Source of the DNA: Bin80 sp965220935
GTDB lineage: Bacteria > Bacteroidota > Rhodothermia > Rhodothermales > Bin80
NCBI GenBank assembly: GCA_965220935.1
Contig: OZ244857.1
Span: forward strand, 2,108,001-2,172,000
Length of the DNA: 64,000 bases
Reading direction: 5' to 3'
The translations under genes and the position numbers were made by a program. Under the pieces are notes generated by a model. It was not told where the DNA came from, did no database searches, and worked only from the letters and a program-made list of their open reading frames with translations. Of the stretch, positions 16,186-26,184 are shown in pieces (position 1 is the stretch's first letter; every line of letters starts with the position of its first letter).

Positions 16186-18348
16186 TCAAAACAGCTCCCA
16201 CAAATGCTCTTTTTCTTGCTCAATCCAATCTGCTCGCATGTTGAGTAGCATCTCCTGAACCGAGAGATTGCCATCAACTGGTTCAGGCCTGCGAGAGGTA
16301 CCATCGGTGGTCAAATATCTGGCTTTGATTGAATCTCGAAGATATGATTCTAGGACCGTATCACGGAGATAACGTACATGATGCGAATCATGAATTGGAA
16401 ATAACACCTCAACCCGCCGATTTAAGTTCCGCGGCATCAGATCTGCACTTCCCAGATAAACTTCCTCGTTTCCTCCATTATGGAAGTAATAGATCCTACT
16501 ATGTTCTAAGAAACGACTCACGATACTGATCACACGAATATTTTCACTCAAGCCTTCAATGCCTGGTTTGAGACAACATATCCCTCGAACCAGCAAATCA
16601 ATCTTTACTCCCGCCTGAGATGCCTCGTACAGTAGATTGATAATCTTTTCATCCACAAGAGCATTGGTCTTTAATATCAGATGCGCTTGTTGCCCATTTT
16701 TTTGCTGATCAATCTCACGCTGAACTAACTCGGTGAAACGTTTTCTCAAATTGATTGGAGCAACAAGTAGCTTTTGATAATCGCGCTTCTCTGAATAACC
16801 TGTGAGAAAGTTGAATAAATCAGATACATCAGAACCAATTTCAGGATCAACAGTGAAGAGTCCGAGATCTTCATATACATGCGCAGTGAGGCTATTGTAA
16901 TTACCTGTTGAAATATGGACATATCTGCGGATATGTCCACCCTCGTTTCGGATCACCAACGCAATTTTTGAATGCGTCTTGAGTCCAATAAGTCCATAGA
17001 TGACATGAACGCCCTCCCGCTCCAGCATTCGTGCCCAGCCAATATTGCTCTCTTCATCAAAGCGAGCCTTTAATTCCACCAGAACTGCAACCTGCTTTTT
17101 ATTCTCCCTTGCCTTCATCAGAGCATCTACAATTGGTGACTTAGGACCTACACGATATAATGTCATTTTGATTGCAAGTACATTCGGATCTATCGCTGCA
17201 GCACTCAAAAACTCAACCACTGGGGCAAATGAATCATATGGATGATGAAGAAGATGATTCTGAGACCTCACGGCCTTAAAAAAATCTCCATCCCGTGTCT
17301 CGGGTTTGAGACGTATGGATGTAAAGGGAATAAATGGAGGAAACTTTAGGTCAAAACGATCAATTTCAGACGCAATCGGCATCAAACTTTCAAGTCCGAG
17401 CGGCCCATTCACTTCAACGACATCATCTTCCTCTGCCTCCATGTTCTCAATCAATAAATTCTGTACACGATCGGGCATATCAGGATTCACAGCAACTCTC
17501 AATACAGATCCCAATCGGCGCTGCCGAACTCCCTGTTCCATGGTCTCCAATAAATCATCCGCCTCTAATTCCTGAATCGTCATGTCAGCATTTCGTGTGA
17601 CTCTAAATGGATGCGAAGCCATGACCTCCATCCCTGGAAAAAGTGATTGAAGATTTGCTGCGATGACTTCCTCTACCCAAACAAATGAGTAGACCCTGCG
17701 AACACTATCGTCTATTTCCATAGTCCAAGGTTCAGAAATGACTGGCATTAAACGGTCAATCGGTCGGGGCACCTTAACTCTGGCAAAGCGCTCCCCTCCA
17801 AGTTCATCCCTAATAATGACCGCCAGATTCAGGCTTAAATTTGAGATATGCGGAAAAGGATGAGATGGATCAACAGCCAGCGGTGTGAGCACGGGGAATA
17901 TAGTCTGCTTATACTTTCTAGTTGCCTCCTCCTTTTGGGCATGTGTCAACTCAGAGTAACCTAACAATTGGATTCCTGACTCGGCTAATCTAGGAATCAT
18001 GGTAGATAGCAAATATTCATGAGCATCCTGAATTAATGCGCGAGCCTCATCTCGTACCACTTCAAGTATTTCCGTTGGACTGCGTCCATCAATTGAAAGA
18101 TCTGTGGTGCCGCTGGCAACCTGCTTTTTTAACCCTCCAATCCTGACCATGTAAAATTCGTCAAGGTTTGAGCCAACAATAGACAAGAATTTTAGTCGCT
18201 CTAGAATTGGATTTGATTCATCTTTCGCTTCTTCAAAAACACGCTTCTGAAAATCAAGGAGACTCAACTCCCTATTGTTATACAAAGAGCGATACTTTGT
18301 ATTCTCTGCTCGTCCTTGAACATTCATTGGGGTAGACTTATAGTTCAT
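16186..18348 (-). CDS. ppk1: Polyphosphate kinase 1
   Basis: PPK1 reversibly polymerises the gamma-phosphate of ATP into inorganic polyphosphate. The 720-residue length is typical. The four-domain architecture is visible: N-domain with ELSLLDFQKRV (27-37), head domain with FPVLTPLAVDPSHPFPHISN (151-170), and two PLD-like catalytic domains. The phospho-accepting histidine is in GLKTHSKIALV (H459), and a second conserved histidine is in YVHISTGNYN (H478). The LMPRNLNRRVEVLFPI block near the end is also family-specific. It is divergent from the TonB receptor of the putative phosphate-uptake cluster across a 161-bp gap, consistent with linked phosphate metabolism. Confidence 0.96.
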   Translation of the reverse strand: MNYKSTPMNVQGRAENTKYRSLYNNRELSLLDFQKRVFEEAKDESNPILERLKFLSIVGSNLDEFYMVRIGGLKKQVASGTTDLSIDGRSPTEILEVVRDEARALIQDAHEYLLSTMIPRLAESGIQLLGYSELTHAQKEEATRKYKQTIFPVLTPLAVDPSHPFPHISNLSLNLAVIIRDELGGERFARVKVPRPIDRLMPVISEPWTMEIDDSVRRVYSFVWVEEVIAANLQSLFPGMEVMASHPFRVTRNADMTIQELEADDLLETMEQGVRQRRLGSVLRVAVNPDMPDRVQNLLIENMEAEEDDVVEVNGPLGLESLMPIASEIDRFDLKFPPFIPFTSIRLKPETRDGDFFKAVRSQNHLLHHPYDSFAPVVEFLSAAAIDPNVLAIKMTLYRVGPKSPIVDALMKARENKKQVAVLVELKARFDEESNIGWARMLEREGVHVIYGLIGLKTHSKIALVIRNEGGHIRRYVHISTGNYNSLTAHVYEDLGLFTVDPEIGSDVSDLFNFLTGYSEKRDYQKLLVAPINLRKRFTELVQREIDQQKNGQQAHLILKTNALVDEKIINLLYEASQAGVKIDLLVRGICCLKPGIEGLSENIRVISIVSRFLEHSRIYYFHNGGNEEVYLGSADLMPRNLNRRVEVLFPIHDSHHVRYLRDTVLESYLRDSIKARYLTTDGTSRRPEPVDGNLSVQEMLLNMRADWIEQEKEHLWELF

Positions 18349-18509
18349 CTATCGGTCATTGTACTTCAAAGTTATAAATTTTGTTATATCTCATGATCGT
18401 TGAGTAATACATATTTATAATTCATTTTACATTGCGTTAACATCAATCAGTTGTTTGAATAATTTAATAGATGATTAGATAAATACCTAACTCCTAAATC
18501 ATCACTTAA

Positions 18510-21506
18510 ATGCCCTTTAACGCTTGCCTCCGCCTGATTGGTGTTGTAGCGTTGCTCCTCTTAGTTATTTCATCACAAGTTAAGGCTCAGGTAGGTACTG
18601 TCACAGGCCTGATTGTTGACGGCGAAAATGGTGAAACTCTTATCGGTGCTACTGCGACTATTGATGGCTCCAGCACTGGTGATGCGACAGATCTAAATGG
18701 TCAATACAAGTTTGTAGCTGAACCAGGAACGTACACCATGAAATTCGCTTACCTTGGATTTTCAACGGTTACCGTTGAGAATGTCGTGGTCATCGCAGGG
18801 GAAACTACTCGTATGGAAATTAAGCTTCTACCCGAATCTCTGTCCTATGGAGAACTCGTCGTCACTGCGGACATCATTGCAGGATCTGAAGCAGGACTCT
18901 TGCGTGAGCGCGCTCGGTCTATCGCGGTCAGTGATGCCATCAGCTCTGAGATGATTAGTCGTTCAGGATCAGGTGATGCCGCAGCCGCCATGAGCAAGGT
19001 CACCGGCGCATCTGTGGTTGGCGGCCGGTATGTCTATATTCGTGGCTTAGGCGATCGGTATGCCAATACGACTCTCAATGGTTCCACATTGCCAAGCGCT
19101 GATCCTGACCGTAAAGCGTTCCAATTAGATCTATTTCCCGCAGCATTGCTGGATAACATTGTCACACTGAAGACCTTTACTCCTGATAAACCAGGAGACT
19201 TCAGTGGTGGCTTAGTTGATGTTTCTACCAAGGCATTCCCCGAATCTTTTACATTGCAACTTTCGGCATCTATCACCTATGACGATCAATCCAGCGGTAT
19301 TGATCATTTCCTTTCTTATGCAGGTAGTCGCACCGACTGGCTCGGATACGATAACGGCTCCCGTGCCCTGCCAGAGATATTAGTAAACAAAGATCCAGAA
19401 GATCAACTACCCAGAGAATCAGATTTGAGAGATCTGCGGCGAGGCGTGAGTAACGAAGTACGCGCGAATCGTGCAGATTCACTCAATGCTTTTGCACGTG
19501 CATTCAATGGCATCATGTCCCCGACACTCCAGTCCACTCCTGTCAATCACAGTTTTTCTGCTGCAGCAGGTGGACAGGTAAGGCTATTTGGACAGCCACT
19601 AGGTCTTAGTGGAAGCCTCACCTATGGCAGACGTTATATCTATCATGATGATGGAGTTTTCAGTCAATGGCGCCTGATCGGTGGAGATGTAACCTCTATT
19701 GAAAACCTGTATAGCACGACATACTTCGGACCTAATCCAGATCTCAATATCATTACTAGAGCTGATCCTAAAGAAGTCTCTTCTTTTGCCAACATCCAAA
19801 GCAATGACGAAGTCAACTGGGGCGCATCAACAACCGTCGCTTATCAACCTGATGACAATCATGAATTAGCCGCCACGATTCTTCGCACTCAGAGCGGAGA
19901 TAGCGAATCTACCTTATTGGGGGGATTCAGAGATCAAACTGGTGGTACAACTTTTATCACACGCGCTCTGCGCTATCAGGAACGCGCACTGCAAAGCTTT
20001 CAGTTGAGAGGAGAACATATATTTTCTACTCTAAAGATTGAATGGAAGGCTTCTATTGCGAATAATTCTCAAGAGGAACCTGATCTCAGATTTTTCTCTT
20101 CAACCCAAAATATTCGGGAAAATACCGCTGGCATTGATACGACCTATTCTCTCGGAGGCGGTAATGCACCCCCACCTCAGCGCTATTTCCGTGACCTTCA
20201 TGAAGAAAAACGTGGTGCTCTGCTAGATATCACGATTCCCCTTCGTCAGTGGTCTGGGCTAAGAGCCCAATTAAAATTCGGTGCTCGATATGATAGGTCC
20301 GAACGAAAATTTCGACAGCGTAGATTTGAGTATCACGAAGGCAGAGAAATTGATTATCGAGACTTTGGTGGTAATGCGGAGAACTACTTCTCTGGAAATA
20401 ATTTTGGTGTGTTAGATACACTCAATGTTGGTGATATAGTCGCGTTCAATGCCGGGCTCTATCTTCAAGAAAACTCTCCCGCTCGCGCTAATTATGATGC
20501 TCACAGCGATATTATTGCATCCTATTTAATGCTTGAGTTGCCCCTTAACCGCAAATTGAAAATCATAGGAGGAGTTCGTTCAGAATCAACAGAGATCATC
20601 ACTGAGAGTTATGACCTTAGTCTACCAGATTCAATACGAACGGGAATATTAGAGGCGCCTGACTGGCTTCCCTCTGTGAATCTGGTGTACGCCATCAATG
20701 AAGACATGAACATTCGTCTGGCTGCTACCAGAACTCTTGCCCGTCCTACATATCGGGAGCTCGCTCCCTTTCAGAGTTTTAATTTCGTTGGAGGAGATGT
20801 CCAAGAAGGTAATCCATTGCTTAATCGGACACTAATCACCAACTATGATGCACGATGGGAGATGTTTGCACAAGCTGGGGAGATTCTTGCAGTAAGCGCA
20901 TTTTACAAGATTTTTCAAGACCCCATTGAACGCGTCCTGCGTAATGTGGGAGAAGGCCGGTTCGTATCATTTCAAAATGTTGATCATGCCAGGGTATTTG
21001 GTGCAGAGTTTGAAGCACGAAAACGGCTTTCTGGATGGACGAACCTCCCAATCCTTAAAGGTATGTCTGTTGGTGGAAATTTATCAGTCGTCCGATCTGA
21101 GGTGGATATACCTGAGGAAGAAATGATCATTATCCGCGCATCTGACCCAAATGCCAGCCATTCCCGTTCATTGGAAGGCCAATCTCCATTCTTACTAAAT
21201 GTGAACGCTAGCTACGAGAATTACCAGCTAGGTACAATTGTTTCAGTATACTACACGATTTTCGGTGATCGGCTACTCTCTGTTACCGAGGGGGCGACAC
21301 CCGACGTTTTTGAGAAGGCTAGAAGTGATCTTAATATCACAATTTCCCAAGATTTACCCGCAAATCTACGTCTCAAAATATCGGCAAAAAACATCATCGG
21401 ATCCGATGTTCAACAGATTCAAACGTTCAAGGACCGAGTCTACGATTATATCTCCTATTCACGATCTCGGACACTAGGAGTTGGAATCAGCTATATCATT
21501 GATTAA
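18510..21506 (+). CDS. TonB-dependent outer-membrane receptor
   Basis: The 998-residue protein has a signal peptide (MPFNACLRLIGVVALLLLVI, cleaved after about residue 26). It is followed by a carboxypeptidase-regulatory-like beta-sandwich (about 28-110: VTGLIVDGENGETLIGATAT), a plug domain (about 130-250: VSDAISSEMISRSGSGDAAA, YVYIRGLGDRYANTTLNG) and a 22-strand barrel to the C-terminus, ending in an aromatic-rich strand. It imports a ligand across the outer membrane using TonB energy. A secreted beta-helix protein and a Na/phosphate symporter follow on the same strand, and ppk1 is divergent. I infer a phosphate or phosphorylated substrate; the sequence itself does not name the ligand. Confidence 0.92.
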   Translation: MPFNACLRLIGVVALLLLVISSQVKAQVGTVTGLIVDGENGETLIGATATIDGSSTGDATDLNGQYKFVAEPGTYTMKFAYLGFSTVTVENVVVIAGETTRMEIKLLPESLSYGELVVTADIIAGSEAGLLRERARSIAVSDAISSEMISRSGSGDAAAAMSKVTGASVVGGRYVYIRGLGDRYANTTLNGSTLPSADPDRKAFQLDLFPAALLDNIVTLKTFTPDKPGDFSGGLVDVSTKAFPESFTLQLSASITYDDQSSGIDHFLSYAGSRTDWLGYDNGSRALPEILVNKDPEDQLPRESDLRDLRRGVSNEVRANRADSLNAFARAFNGIMSPTLQSTPVNHSFSAAAGGQVRLFGQPLGLSGSLTYGRRYIYHDDGVFSQWRLIGGDVTSIENLYSTTYFGPNPDLNIITRADPKEVSSFANIQSNDEVNWGASTTVAYQPDDNHELAATILRTQSGDSESTLLGGFRDQTGGTTFITRALRYQERALQSFQLRGEHIFSTLKIEWKASIANNSQEEPDLRFFSSTQNIRENTAGIDTTYSLGGGNAPPPQRYFRDLHEEKRGALLDITIPLRQWSGLRAQLKFGARYDRSERKFRQRRFEYHEGREIDYRDFGGNAENYFSGNNFGVLDTLNVGDIVAFNAGLYLQENSPARANYDAHSDIIASYLMLELPLNRKLKIIGGVRSESTEIITESYDLSLPDSIRTGILEAPDWLPSVNLVYAINEDMNIRLAATRTLARPTYRELAPFQSFNFVGGDVQEGNPLLNRTLITNYDARWEMFAQAGEILAVSAFYKIFQDPIERVLRNVGEGRFVSFQNVDHARVFGAEFEARKRLSGWTNLPILKGMSVGGNLSVVRSEVDIPEEEMIIIRASDPNASHSRSLEGQSPFLLNVNASYENYQLGTIVSVYYTIFGDRLLSVTEGATPDVFEKARSDLNITISQDLPANLRLKISAKNIIGSDVQQIQTFKDRVYDYISYSRSRTLGVGISYIID

Positions 21507-21507
21507 C

Positions 21508-21526
21508 TCCACACAATGTGGATTTT
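21508..21526 (+). terminator. Short hairpin with T-run after the TonB receptor
   Basis: TCCACA (21508-21513), loop CAA, TGTGGA (21517-21522), then TTTTC. It begins one base after the TAA of the receptor, so it could attenuate transcription into the next gene. The stem is only 6 bp. Confidence 0.4.
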
Positions 21527-21643
21527 CAAAAATTTTCCTAATGGTTATCACTCATTCAAATGTTCACTGTGCTCATCAGGAAAATTCCACTGTCATCATA
21601 AGCGACTCTTCAACAAAATAAACTTCTACAATTACTAATCATT

Positions 21644-23404
21644 ATGCATAAATTTTTGGCCGTCACATCCTTAGCACTTCTGTTATCTGCTATGATTTCA
21701 TCGGACGCTATGGCGCAGTCTGATGATGTTGAATCCCGTCCCACCGAAATGATAACTGATGATAGCATTAAAAGCGGTGAGGAAGTCAGATGGACATCTG
21801 ATAAGGTCTATATTCTTGATGGGCTGGTGATCGTTGAAGATGGTGCCGAATTACATATCGAATCTGGAACTGTGGTCAAAGCAGAAGAAGGAACTGGTAA
21901 AGATGCCTCAGCTCTCGTCATTGCCCGAGGCGGTAAAATATTTGCCGAAGGCACCGAGGATCAACCCATTATCTTTACCTCAATTCAGGATAACATCTCC
22001 AGTAATGACCTGCTCACCTATGAGGATCGAGGGCTGTGGGGAGGCATTGTGATCCTTGGCCACGCAACAACAAACAATCCAGGCGATGCCTCCAACGACT
22101 TCAAAGAAATTGAGGGAGTCAATGAACTAGTCCCCGATGGGGATACACGCGCAGAATACGGAGGAAATAATGACGATGATAATTCTGGGGTTATTCGTTA
22201 TGCGTCTATTCGCCATACTGGTATTAACATTGGTGAGTCGGATGGAAACGAGATCCAAGGCTTAACCTTAGGTGGTGTTGGTGCCAGCACCACACTTGAA
22301 TACATTGAAGTGTATGCCAGCGGCGACGATGGGGTTGAGTTCTTTGGTGGGACTGTAAATCTGAAATACTTTGTGAGTGTTTTCAATTCGGACGATGCTG
22401 TCGACTGGGATCAGGGATGGCGTGGCAAGGGGCAATTCTGGTTTGTACTCCAAGCCCCCGATAAGGCTGGGGCAGCTGCTGAACAAGATGGAGCTGGAGG
22501 AGATGAATTTTTCAAGCCCTATGCAATCCCGAGAATCTATAACGCAACCTATGTAGGTGCAGGTTCTGGCGCATCTCCAGAGTCAGACCGGGGAGAAATG
22601 CTCATGTTTCGCGATAATTCTGGTGGATTCTATCATAATTCCATATTTACAGAGTTTAATACAGACAAAGGTGGGCATGCATTTCAAATTGAAGATATTG
22701 ATAATACTGGATCCAAAACCGAGGACAGTCGCCAGCGCTTCAACAATGGGGACCTTGGACTCACTCACAATATCTGGTGGGACTTTGGCGCAGGTGATGA
22801 TCCTACTACTTGGATCGCGGGGAGTGATGCTCTTTTTATGGACACACTCTTTAATTATCTCGTAGACAAAGAAAATGATACGGTTGATCCTGAACTTCGC
22901 GGTATAGATCGCGGTACTATTGGAACTGGAACGCTTGATCCAAGACCACACACAGGAAGCCCTGCCTTTACTAATGCCATAGCTCCCTATCCAGAGGGAG
23001 ATGCTTTTTATACAACGACGGATTACATTGGCGCTTTTGGCCGTACAAATTGGTTGGAAGCTTGGACTGCCCTTGATCAACTCGGATACATCGGTGATCT
23101 TGCAACCTCCATTGAACAGGTGGCCTCTGAAGTACCCTCTGAGATTGCATTAAGCCAGAATTATCCAAACCCGTTCAATCCTACCACCATGATTGAATTT
23201 GATCTAGACCGAACGCAGCACGTGACTCTGGCTATCTATGATCTCTCTGGAAAGCAGGTCGCCTTACTTATTGATAACGCCCCGAAAACTGCTGGAACCT
23301 ACCGAATCGCTTTTGATGGAAGCCATGTTTCAAGTGGATTATATCTCTATCAGTTGTTCAGTGAAAATCAAGTTCTAACCCGAAAAATGATGTTAGTTAA
23401 GTAG
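21644..23404 (+). CDS. Secreted beta-helix-like protein with type IX sorting domain
   Basis: The 586-residue protein has a signal peptide (MHKFLAVTSLALLLSAMISS, then DAMAQ), followed by a region rich in short repeats of the kind that form right-handed beta-helices (LYILDGLVIVEDGAELHIES-like, then WGGIVILGHA, IRYASIRHTG, LEYIEVYASGDDGVEFFGGT). The C-terminal type A sorting domain begins NYPNPFNPTTMIEF near residue 505 and ends LYLYQLF...RKMMLVK. It would be exported by the type IX system and held at the cell surface. It sits between the TonB receptor and the phosphate symporter, so it may bind or process the ligand taken up by the receptor; this is inference from position. Confidence 0.85.
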   Translation: MHKFLAVTSLALLLSAMISSDAMAQSDDVESRPTEMITDDSIKSGEEVRWTSDKVYILDGLVIVEDGAELHIESGTVVKAEEGTGKDASALVIARGGKIFAEGTEDQPIIFTSIQDNISSNDLLTYEDRGLWGGIVILGHATTNNPGDASNDFKEIEGVNELVPDGDTRAEYGGNNDDDNSGVIRYASIRHTGINIGESDGNEIQGLTLGGVGASTTLEYIEVYASGDDGVEFFGGTVNLKYFVSVFNSDDAVDWDQGWRGKGQFWFVLQAPDKAGAAAEQDGAGGDEFFKPYAIPRIYNATYVGAGSGASPESDRGEMLMFRDNSGGFYHNSIFTEFNTDKGGHAFQIEDIDNTGSKTEDSRQRFNNGDLGLTHNIWWDFGAGDDPTTWIAGSDALFMDTLFNYLVDKENDTVDPELRGIDRGTIGTGTLDPRPHTGSPAFTNAIAPYPEGDAFYTTTDYIGAFGRTNWLEAWTALDQLGYIGDLATSIEQVASEVPSEIALSQNYPNPFNPTTMIEFDLDRTQHVTLAIYDLSGKQVALLIDNAPKTAGTYRIAFDGSHVSSGLYLYQLFSENQVLTRKMMLVK

Positions 23405-23433
23405 ATTACCCTGTCTACTATTTTCGATGTTAA

Positions 23434-23450
23434 GCCTCCATGTTGGAGGC
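23434..23450 (+). other. Hairpin ahead of the symporter gene
   Basis: GCCTCCA (23434-23440) and TGGAGGC (23444-23450) form a perfect 7-bp stem with a 3-nt loop. It falls inside the first codons of the longest symporter frame, which argues for the downstream ATG at 23472 as the true start. There is no T-run. Confidence 0.45.
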
Positions 23451-23471
23451 CTGCATCATGTTCAGCGCTGT

Positions 23472-24623
23472 ATGATTGACGTTAACCAGACACATATCAA
23501 AGGTATCAAGCGTTATGCTCCCCTACTTCCCTTCGTAGGTCTATTAGGGGTTTTGTTTTGTTTCTTTGTGAGTCTTGAGCTCATGGGGACTTCTATGAAA
23601 CTACTCGGTAAAGGATTTGCCGCCCAATTGATTGAAACGACCAGTAATCCCTTTGTCGCATTATTTATTGGAATCCTAGCCACCTCATTAGTCCAGAGCT
23701 CTTCAACCGTCACTTCTCTTGCAGTTTCAGCGGTTGCTGGAGGTGGACTTACCATTGCGGGTGCTATCCCTATTGTTCTTGGCGCGAATGTGGGCACTAG
23801 CGTTACAAATACGATTGTTTCTTTAGGGCATGTTGCTCGTAAAGAGGAGTTTGGACGTGCAATGGGGGCCGCTACTGTTCACGATTTTTTCAATCTTCTG
23901 GCGGTTGCAATCTTCTTTCCTCTTGAATTGATATTTGGCTTTTTATCTTACTCATCTGCAGCCCTAACACGAGGTGTTACTGGCGTAGGCGGAACAGAAT
24001 TATTTGATTTTATTGGGCAGTTAACCGAGCCTGTTGTAGATGGGCTGATACAATTAATGCAAAACTCTGGAATTCTGGTTTTGATCTTAGGTGTTCTGCT
24101 GCTGTTTCTGTCGCTCCGTTATCTTGTAGTGCTACTCCGATCTCTGTTTCTTGGACGCTCTGAGCGGTTGATCAACAAGTACTTATTTGGCCCTGTTCCT
24201 ATTGCATTGGTTTTTGGCACTCTCGTCACCATTATGGTTCAGAGTTCTTCAATCACCACATCCATTACTGTTCCATTGGTTGGCGCTGGAATTGTGACGG
24301 TATCTCAAATTTTTCCATTTGTATTGGGGGCCAATATTGGAACAACCATTACAGCACTTCTCGCTGCTCTGGTTTTATCAAGCGGAGAAAATGATCTTGG
24401 GATTGCTGCTCTGCAAGTCGCGCTCGCTCATCTGATCTTCAATTGTTGTGGTGTCGTGGCATTTCTACCCATTGAGCGCATACGTCGCATTCCAATTATG
24501 ATGGCTGAGTTTCTTGGAGCGCTGGTTGTCAAAAACCGCGCATGGGCAGCAGTATATCTTGGCTGTATTTTCTTTGGGATACCACTAATGATCATCCTGA
24601 TCACCCGTGGACTGAATCTTTAA
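23472..24623 (+). CDS. Na+/phosphate cotransporter (NptA/PF02690 type)
   Basis: The protein has two inverted repeats with the family signature. The first half has QSSSTVTSLAVSAVAGGG and GANVGTSVTNTIVS. The second half has QSSSITTSITVPLVGAG and GANIGTTITALLAAL. About nine to ten hydrophobic segments are visible. The family moves inorganic phosphate with sodium across the inner membrane. I use the ATG at 23472 (MIDVNQTHIKG, 383 residues); the frame is open from an ATG at 23427, but that start would overlap a hairpin and adds 15 non-conserved residues. With the TonB receptor and beta-helix protein upstream and ppk1 nearby, it supports a phosphate-acquisition locus. Confidence 0.9.
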   Translation: MIDVNQTHIKGIKRYAPLLPFVGLLGVLFCFFVSLELMGTSMKLLGKGFAAQLIETTSNPFVALFIGILATSLVQSSSTVTSLAVSAVAGGGLTIAGAIPIVLGANVGTSVTNTIVSLGHVARKEEFGRAMGAATVHDFFNLLAVAIFFPLELIFGFLSYSSAALTRGVTGVGGTELFDFIGQLTEPVVDGLIQLMQNSGILVLILGVLLLFLSLRYLVVLLRSLFLGRSERLINKYLFGPVPIALVFGTLVTIMVQSSSITTSITVPLVGAGIVTVSQIFPFVLGANIGTTITALLAALVLSSGENDLGIAALQVALAHLIFNCCGVVAFLPIERIRRIPIMMAEFLGALVVKNRAWAAVYLGCIFFGIPLMIILITRGLNL

Positions 24624-24995
24624 AGTCTTCTGATACACAGTGCTTCAGAACGCTTTTTAACAAACCATCTCTATTGTGACTTGAAGAGTGCATCAGGTGC
24701 AGAGCAAACTTAGGGGGTTGGACTATTGAGACTAAAATTGCTGGATCAACACTAATGAGTTAGCTGTGATCTGATCGACACCACAGAAAAGCTGTTTCAA
24801 TGTTAGGGACTCCCAATCAATATAGACCGTTGAATCGTTGCCAAGCACTTAATTCGCTTTGACAATAACCGAATTGATTTTCTTGAGACAACAATCAAGA
24901 ATCTAATGTATCATCGCTTGTGTATTATGATTAATTTGTCCACCTAAAAGCCGGGTCATATGGATAGACACATTGGCTTAGGAATTAACCGTAAC
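24624..24995. other. Intergenic region before the IS island
   Basis: About 370 bp between the symporter gene and the first IS copy. Apart from the weak terminator I see no gene or repeat in it. Confidence 0.5.
24628..24657 (+). terminator. Possible weak terminator after the symporter
   Basis: TTCTGA (24628-24633) and TCAGAA (24645-24650) form a short stem, followed by CGCTTTTT. Position right after the stop is suitable, but the stem is only 6 bp with an 11-nt loop. Confidence 0.3.
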
Positions 24996-26184
24996 GCAAG
25001 TTTGCAAATTGTAGTGGACTTTTTCCGCAGTTTTGCTGTTTCCTCAGTTGAGGAATTTTGAACGAAGGGGCAATTTTATATGACTTTTTAGTCCATTTCC
25101 GACGCTTCTTTTTACGGGCGTAGTGTTTTCACTTTTTTTGCATTTTTGCCCAATTTTAGTCCCATTGCTTTGAACACTTTTCGCTGGAATGGTTTTAGAT
25201 TTACATCTTGAAGAATGCAGTGGGTCTTGTTTTGTGGGAGCACGGTTGTAATCCGTGTCTGATGATTGAGACTGACCTTGAGCGTGCCCCAGCTACTATG
25301 GATTCCATGAATGCGCAGTTTACTACGAATCAGATGCGCCATATGAAATGCAAGAATTGACAAAAACAGATGCGCCTCAACCCGTGACGGATCCCGGTGA
25401 TAGATGGGACGTAACCCTAGCTCCGATTTCATTGAGCGAAAGGTCTGTTCAATCTCTGATAACCGCCAATAAGTGCGCGCAATGGCCTCGCAGTCCCAGT
25501 CGGTGTGACTGGTTCGGATCACATAGCCTCCGTCTGTACATTCATCGTAGGCCGACAGCTTACGCATCTGGATCCGCTGGGCTCTCTTGTTTGTTGATCA
25601 CCTTGACCTCATACTGATAGGCAACCTTTTTGTATTTCTCGGTTAGGCGTCCCACTTTTTGTTCTATGACCTGATACTTCTTCGGTCGGCTTTTCACAGA
25701 AAGCCCCTCATTGAGATACGTAATCGCTTCTTCAAATTCTGTGCGCTTTTTATCAAGGATTTGATCATTCTTGTGCTGTTTGGTTTGACTGTGCAAATAC
25801 ACACGCTGCTCTTGACCTTTCACCCCAAGCGTTTACGCCCGACTTTTTGTTGTCGTTTTGTGAGGCTTTTTCTTTGGCACTGTCGGCGTTTTACTCCGCA
25901 CAGCCAGTCAAACCCCTTATTTCTTAGGTAATTCAGGTTTTCCTCTGTCGCGATCCCGGCATCCATAATGACCGTTAGATTCGTTTGATCAATCGCTTGT
26001 TTGAGTGTGTGAGGCTCACTGGCGTTGCCAGGATAAATCTTCGCCTTGCGAGGGAATCCAGACCCATCTAAAACCAAGGCCAGCGTCACCAATAAGCAAT
26101 CATTTCGCTTTTTTAGTCCATGTTTGAGCAGTGACCCGTGCTCACTTCCCATGTAATAGGTATTGGTCAAATCATAAAAAATCA
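24996..26184 (-). mobile_element. IS1634-like element, copy 1, truncated by the ISL3-like element
   Basis: The sequence 24996-26184 is nearly identical to 30147-31335 (offset 5151 bp, changing by one base near 26110). It carries transposase fragments on the minus strand, an outer end GCAAGTTTGCAAATTGTAGTGG, and stops abruptly at AATCATAAAAAATCA, where the ISL3-like inverted repeat starts. The part encoding the transposase N-terminus is missing on the other side of the ISL3 element, so this copy was deleted as well as interrupted. Confidence 0.8.
25112..26170 (-). pseudogene. IS1634-like transposase, broken into three frames
   Basis: Three successive minus-strand frames encode consecutive parts of one DDE transposase: 25820-26170 (LALVLDGSGFPRKAKIYPGN, MDAGIATEENL, the second catalytic Asp region), 25560-25823 (coiled, charged linker) and 25112-25567 (EQTFRSMKSELGLRPIYHRD, the catalytic Glu region typical of the IS1634 group). 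The first junction needs a -1 shift at TTGGGGTGA. The second runs from GATGCGTAA into ATGCGTAAG. The N-terminal third is missing because of the adjacent ISL3-like element. The same two breaks occur in copy 2. Confidence 0.85.
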
